From: Streptomyces sp. Tue6028
Lineage (GTDB): Bacteria; Actinomycetota; Actinomycetes; Streptomycetales; Streptomycetaceae
Assembly (NCBI RefSeq): GCF_002300165.1
Contig: NZ_MLCE01000015.1
Coordinates: 1 to 64,000 of the forward strand
Reading direction: 5' to 3'
DNA: 64,000 bases
Part shown: positions 61,079-64,000 of the stretch, in pieces
How the letters are laid out: each line of letters begins with the position of its first letter
Numbering within the stretch: the stretch's first letter is position 1
Program-made: the position numbers and the translations under genes
The notes under the pieces: model-generated
What the model was told of the DNA's origin: nothing
The model's input: the letters and a program-made list of their open reading frames with translations, nothing else
The model's database searches: none

Positions 61079-61117
61079 CGTCTCCGGAGCCGGGCGGCAC
61101 GGTCCGGCGCCCCGGCC

Positions 61118-61951
61118 TCACGCCTCCCCGCGCGGGTCGGCCGCCCGCCACGCCGCCGCGAAACGATGGACGTCGGCGAAGCGGTCGTCCGGATCGGGGA
61201 ACGTGGCGCGCGCCACGACCGCCAGCTGCTGCGGCGTACCGCGCCAGGCGCGCTCCTCGTCCCCCGCGTCCAGCAGCAGCCGGGCGGTACGGCCGAGCGT
61301 GAAGACGGTGGTCCGGGTGTCCACGACCGCCCCGCGCACGAACTCCTCGGGGGCCATGAAGCGCCGCGAGCCCGGCAGGCGCTCCTCCTCCACCACGAAG
61401 GGGCCCGGACGGTACTCGTCGAGGTCGACCAGGTGGGCCACATCGGCCGCGAAGTCGTACAGCAGCGCCCCGTCGTAGAAGTCCACCGCGACATGCCCCG
61501 CGGCCTCCACCGCGAGGTGCGCGTCCAGGACCCGGTCGAAGGCGGCCAGCACGCGGGCCACCGGCAGGGCCCGGAAGCGGGCCGCCGGACTGTCCGGGCT
61601 CGTACGGTCCCGGCGCCCGGCCGCGGTCGTGTGGTACAGCACCTCGCCCTCCCGCCAGGGCATCACCACCGCCCAGCTGTCGCCGACGGCGATCCGGTGC
61701 ACCTGGGGGACGATCGCCGGGTGCCGGACGGCGCGATGAAACGCCCATCCTCGTTCGAGTGAACGACAGGCCCGGTCGTTGACCGCCTCCTTGACGAACC
61801 AACGAGCACCGTCGAGCAGCCGCACCCCGTACGACACACACCCCGAGTCCTGCCCCCGGAATGCCCTGAACACCTCGCCGACGCGGCCCAGATACGGCTC
61901 CACCGCGGGCACTTCACCGACTCCGAGCAAAGGATGCAGGACCATGGTCAC
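61118..61951 (-). CDS. Protein kinase-like domain protein
   Basis: 277 residues. A single eukaryotic-type kinase-like fold: VKEAVNDRACRSL contains the ATP-binding Lys, AVVMPWREGEVLYH the hinge, GHVAVDFYDGALLYDFAADV the catalytic loop (Asp replaces the usual HRD context, here VAVD), HLVDLDEYRPGPFV takes the DFG place (DLD), and SRRFMAPEEFVRGAV carries an APE-like motif. No glycine-rich P-loop, membrane anchor or sensor. It may phosphorylate a small molecule such as an aminoglycoside or a protein; activity may be weak. The ATG at 61951 or 61945. Upstream cebR terminator. Confidence 0.75.
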   Translation of the reverse strand: MTMVLHPLLGVGEVPAVEPYLGRVGEVFRAFRGQDSGCVSYGVRLLDGARWFVKEAVNDRACRSLERGWAFHRAVRHPAIVPQVHRIAVGDSWAVVMPWREGEVLYHTTAAGRRDRTSPDSPAARFRALPVARVLAAFDRVLDAHLAVEAAGHVAVDFYDGALLYDFAADVAHLVDLDEYRPGPFVVEEERLPGSRRFMAPEEFVRGAVVDTRTTVFTLGRTARLLLDAGDEERAWRGTPQQLAVVARATFPDPDDRFADVHRFAAAWRAADPRGEA

Positions 61952-61968
61952 CAGCCTGCCCTACCGGC

Positions 61969-61991
61969 GGCCGGCGGGCGGGCCGCCGGCC
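61969..61991 (-). terminator. Hairpin terminator downstream of cebR
   Basis: GGCCGGCGG (61969-61977) pairs with CCGCCGGCC (61983-61991) around a 5-nt loop, between the cebR stop and the kinase-like start. Confidence 0.55.
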
Positions 61992-62040
61992 GGTCCCCGT
62001 GGCGCGGCAGGGGGCCACCGGCCGCACCACAGCACGGCCC

Positions 62041-63096
62041 TCAGGACGAGGCGCGCACCACCAGCTCCGCCGGCAGGACGAGTTGCCGCTTCTCCAGACC
62101 TCGCGACACCGCCGGACGCCGGTCCGCGATCTCACCGAGCAGCAGGTCGATCATCGCGCGGCCCATCTCCTCGATCGGCTGGCGGACGCTCGTCAGCGGC
62201 GGGTCCATGTGGCGGGCGATGGCGGAGTCGTCGTAGCCGATCAACGCCACGTCGTCGGGTATGCGGCGGCCCGCCTCGCGGAGCACCTGGCGGGCGCCCG
62301 CCGCCATGACGTCGGAGCCGGCGAAGACCGCGTCGAGGTCGGGGCAGCGCTCCAGCAGCAGGCTCATCGCGCGGCGACCGCCCTCCTCGGTGAAGTCACC
62401 GGGGACGATCAGCCGGTCGTCCACCTCCCGGCCGGCGTCGAGCAGGGCCTGACGGTAGCCGTCCACACGGCGCTGGGCACCGTAGACGTCGAGGCGTCCG
62501 GCGAGGTGGACCACCTTGCGCCGCCCCTGGGACATCAGGTGCTCGACGGCCGCGCGGCCCCCGCCGTAGTTGTCCGAGTCCACCGACGGCAGCGTCTCGT
62601 CCGCCGAGCGGCGACCGCTGATCACCGCCGGGATCTCCAGCTGGGACAGGAGGTCGGGGAGCGGGTCGTCCGCGTGGACCGAGACGAGCAGGACGCCGTC
62701 CACCCGGTGCGCCGCCAGGTACTGGGCCAGCCGCTGCCTCTCCCGGTCGCTGCCCGCGAAGATCAGCAGCAGCTGCATCTCGGTGTCCGAGAGCTCCGCG
62801 CCGACACCGCGCAGCATGTCGGAGAAGTACGGCTCGGCGAAGAAGCGGGTCTCCGGCTCGGGGACGACCAGGGCGATGGCGTCCGTGCGGTTGGCGGCCA
62901 GGGCGCGGGCCGCCGTGTTCGGGACGTAGCCGAGCTCCGCGACCGCCGCCTCGACGGCGGCGCGGGTCGCGTCACTGACCCGCGGGGAGCCGTTGATCAC
63001 CCGGGAGACCGTGCCGCGGCCCACTCCGGCGCGCGCGGCGACCTCTTCCAAGGTCGGCCGGCCGCCACCCCGGCCCCGCGCTCCGTGGCTTGCCAT
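62041..63096 (-). CDS. cebR: LacI-family repressor CebR (cello-oligosaccharide responsive)
   Basis: 351 residues from the ATG at 63096 with GGGAGGCGG upstream; the frame stays open 267 bases further up but that part overlaps the divergent promoter. N-terminal HTH GGRPTLEEVAARAGVGRGTV then SRVINGSPRVSDATRAAVEA, hinge near 60, and an effector domain ending LVLPAELVVRASS. Adjacent cebE and the CTGTGGGAGCGCTCCCACAG operator identify it as CebR, which represses cellobiose/cellotriose uptake until cello-oligomers bind. Divergent from cebE. Confidence 0.92.
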   Translation of the reverse strand: MASHGARGRGGGRPTLEEVAARAGVGRGTVSRVINGSPRVSDATRAAVEAAVAELGYVPNTAARALAANRTDAIALVVPEPETRFFAEPYFSDMLRGVGAELSDTEMQLLLIFAGSDRERQRLAQYLAAHRVDGVLLVSVHADDPLPDLLSQLEIPAVISGRRSADETLPSVDSDNYGGGRAAVEHLMSQGRRKVVHLAGRLDVYGAQRRVDGYRQALLDAGREVDDRLIVPGDFTEEGGRRAMSLLLERCPDLDAVFAGSDVMAAGARQVLREAGRRIPDDVALIGYDDSAIARHMDPPLTSVRQPIEEMGRAMIDLLLGEIADRRPAVSRGLEKRQLVLPAELVVRASS

Positions 63097-63500
63097 GGTC
63101 CGCCTCCCGTCGACACCGCGCGCTCCGCGACTGGCCTGGAATCTAACAGTCGTGTTCATGGACGGGAGTCCCGGCGCGGGGTGCCGGTCCCACCCGGACT
63201 TCATCCTCCCGCACCGGGCGGGCACACTGACACGAGCCACCTCACCCGTCCCGGGGCGGTCCCCGACTCCGGCCCCGGAGTTAGCTAACGGGCCGATAAC
63301 TGAACGCATATCTCCGCGCTCCCACCCTTGACACCCCCGCGCGAACCGACGACTCTTCAACACATCACCTGTGGGAGCGCTCCCACAGTACCTGACACAT
63401 ACACATCCCGCACGTTCCCCGCCCGAGCCGCAGCGAGAACCAACGGGCCCAACAGAGCAGTTGGCCGGGGGGTCGGCACGTCAGGCAACAGGAGGACTCA
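63097..63500. promoter_or_regulatory. cebR-cebE divergent region with CebR operator
   Basis: 404 bases, no gene. CTGTGGGAGCGCTCCCACAG (63369-63388) is a perfect 20-bp palindrome whose core TGGGAGCGCTCCCA is the CebR operator. A half site, GCGCTCCCA, lies at 63316-63324. TTGACA (63328-63333) with GACTCT (63351-63356) at 17 nt is a candidate promoter for cebE, so the operator sits just downstream of the start. GTTAGCTAAC (63280-63289) is an additional palindrome. Confidence 0.85.
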
Positions 63501-64000
63501 ATGCGCACGAGTACCCGTCGGTCCCGCAGGCTGGGGGCCCTCGCGGCTGTCGCCGCGCTGACCACAGGGCTGCTGGCCGGCTGCGCCAACGACTCGGACG
63601 ACGGCTCGTCGAACTCCGACGGCGGCAATGGCAAGGGTAAGACCACTCTGACCATCGGGACCTTCGGCGTCTTCGGCTACAAGCAGGCCGGCCTCTACGA
63701 CGAGTACATGAAGCTCCACCCCGACATCTCCATCAAGGAGAACGTCACCACCCGTACCGACGTCTACTGGCCGAAGACCCTGACCCGCCTCCAGGCCGGC
63801 TCGGGCACCGACGACATCCAGGCGATCGAGGTCGGCAACATCACCGAGGCCGTCCAGACCCAGGCCGACAAGTTCGTCGACCTCGGCAAGGACGTCGACA
63901 AGTCCCAGTGGCTGGACTGGAAGAACGCCCAGGCCACCACGAAGGACGGCAAGCTGATCGGGCTCGGCACCGACATCGGCCCGATGGCGATCTGCTACCG
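63501..64000 (+). CDS. cebE: Cello-oligosaccharide-binding lipoprotein CebE (truncated by window end)
   Basis: 166 complete codons are present, and the gene continues past the window. AGGAGG precedes the ATG at 63501 by 5 nt. A signal peptide (RRLGALAAVAALTTGLLAGC) ends in the lipobox LAGC, so it is a lipid-anchored ABC solute-binding protein. TLTIGTFGVFGYKQAGLYDE and GTDDIQAIEVGNITEAVQTQ belong to the type I sugar-binding fold. It captures cellobiose/cellotriose for the CebFG permease, whose genes are expected just outside. Regulated by CebR. Confidence 0.9.
   Translation, partial: MRTSTRRSRRLGALAAVAALTTGLLAGCANDSDDGSSNSDGGNGKGKTTLTIGTFGVFGYKQAGLYDEYMKLHPDISIKENVTTRTDVYWPKTLTRLQAGSGTDDIQAIEVGNITEAVQTQADKFVDLGKDVDKSQWLDWKNAQATTKDGKLIGLGTDIGPMAICY

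Overview
The window is high-GC actinobacterial DNA that reads as a Streptomyces chromosome core region. Four things support this: short intergenic gaps with frequent GTG/TTG starts, leaderless TAGNNT-type promoters, a TTA codon restricted to an AraC-family developmental regulator, and a complete desferrioxamine locus. The gene order desE-desF-desABCD / GH20 hexosaminidase / glmS / adpA / orn / tRNA-His / cebR-cebE matches my memory of the S. coelicolor SCO2780-SCO2795 neighbourhood. I see no rRNA, insertion sequence, prophage, CRISPR array or integration site. Layout. 0-10 kb: a LacI regulator, a DHFR-like reductase, a 90-91 bp tandem-repeat spacer, a MarR-GNAT fusion regulator, a TIM-barrel sugar-phosphate isomerase, a GNAT acetyltransferase, a caspase/DnaJ zinc-finger fusion protein, an EPSP synthase paralogue coupled to a DMT exporter, and a LysR regulator. 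10-22 kb: mostly secreted proteins (GH3 hexosaminidase, lipoprotein, S37-type tripeptidyl aminopeptidase, small exported proteins, beta-lactamase-fold hydrolase, endonuclease I) plus a 1244-residue fused ABC exporter. 22-28 kb: a putative guanidino-compound operon (Na+/solute symporter, agmatinase-family ureohydrolase, TPP enzyme) divergent from a PucR activator. 28-33 kb: PF15698-like phosphatase, a Gly/His/Asp-rich exported protein, a CDF metal transporter, a TesB thioesterase and an acyl-CoA dehydrogenase. 33-39 kb: a TetR regulator divergent from a leucine/branched-chain acyl-CoA operon (carboxyltransferase, biotin carboxylase, HMG-CoA lyase, acyl-CoA dehydrogenase). 39-42 kb: an exported protein and a tannase-family esterase. 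42-50 kb: the desferrioxamine uptake, release and biosynthesis genes behind two iron boxes. 50-57 kb: GH20 hexosaminidase with a DasR-like site, a DUF4429/SHOCT protein, a purple acid phosphatase, glmS, a YaaH-type transporter and a universal stress protein. 58-61 kb: adpA with an A-factor-receptor-like element upstream and a TTA codon, then leaderless orn and tRNA-His. 61-64 kb: a kinase-like protein and cebR divergent from cebE, which the window edge cuts off. Functional links. Nutrient scavenging dominates: aminosugar release (GH3, GH20) beside GlmS, cello-oligosaccharide uptake (CebR/CebE), ferric-siderophore cycling, and extracellular DNA and phosphoester hydrolysis. These sit next to the developmental switch AdpA. 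The most unusual object is the caspase-DnaJ fusion at 5265-6923: a clan CD protease domain with His/Cys dyad and an EF-hand-like loop replaces the J-domain of an otherwise DnaJ2-like protein, under a promoter with a palindromic operator. Also notable are the composite operators (GTTARCG-type at 33600-33644, PHO box at 21150, 18-bp palindrome at 53935) and an EPSP synthase whose active-site loop carries Ala at the glyphosate-discriminating Gly position.
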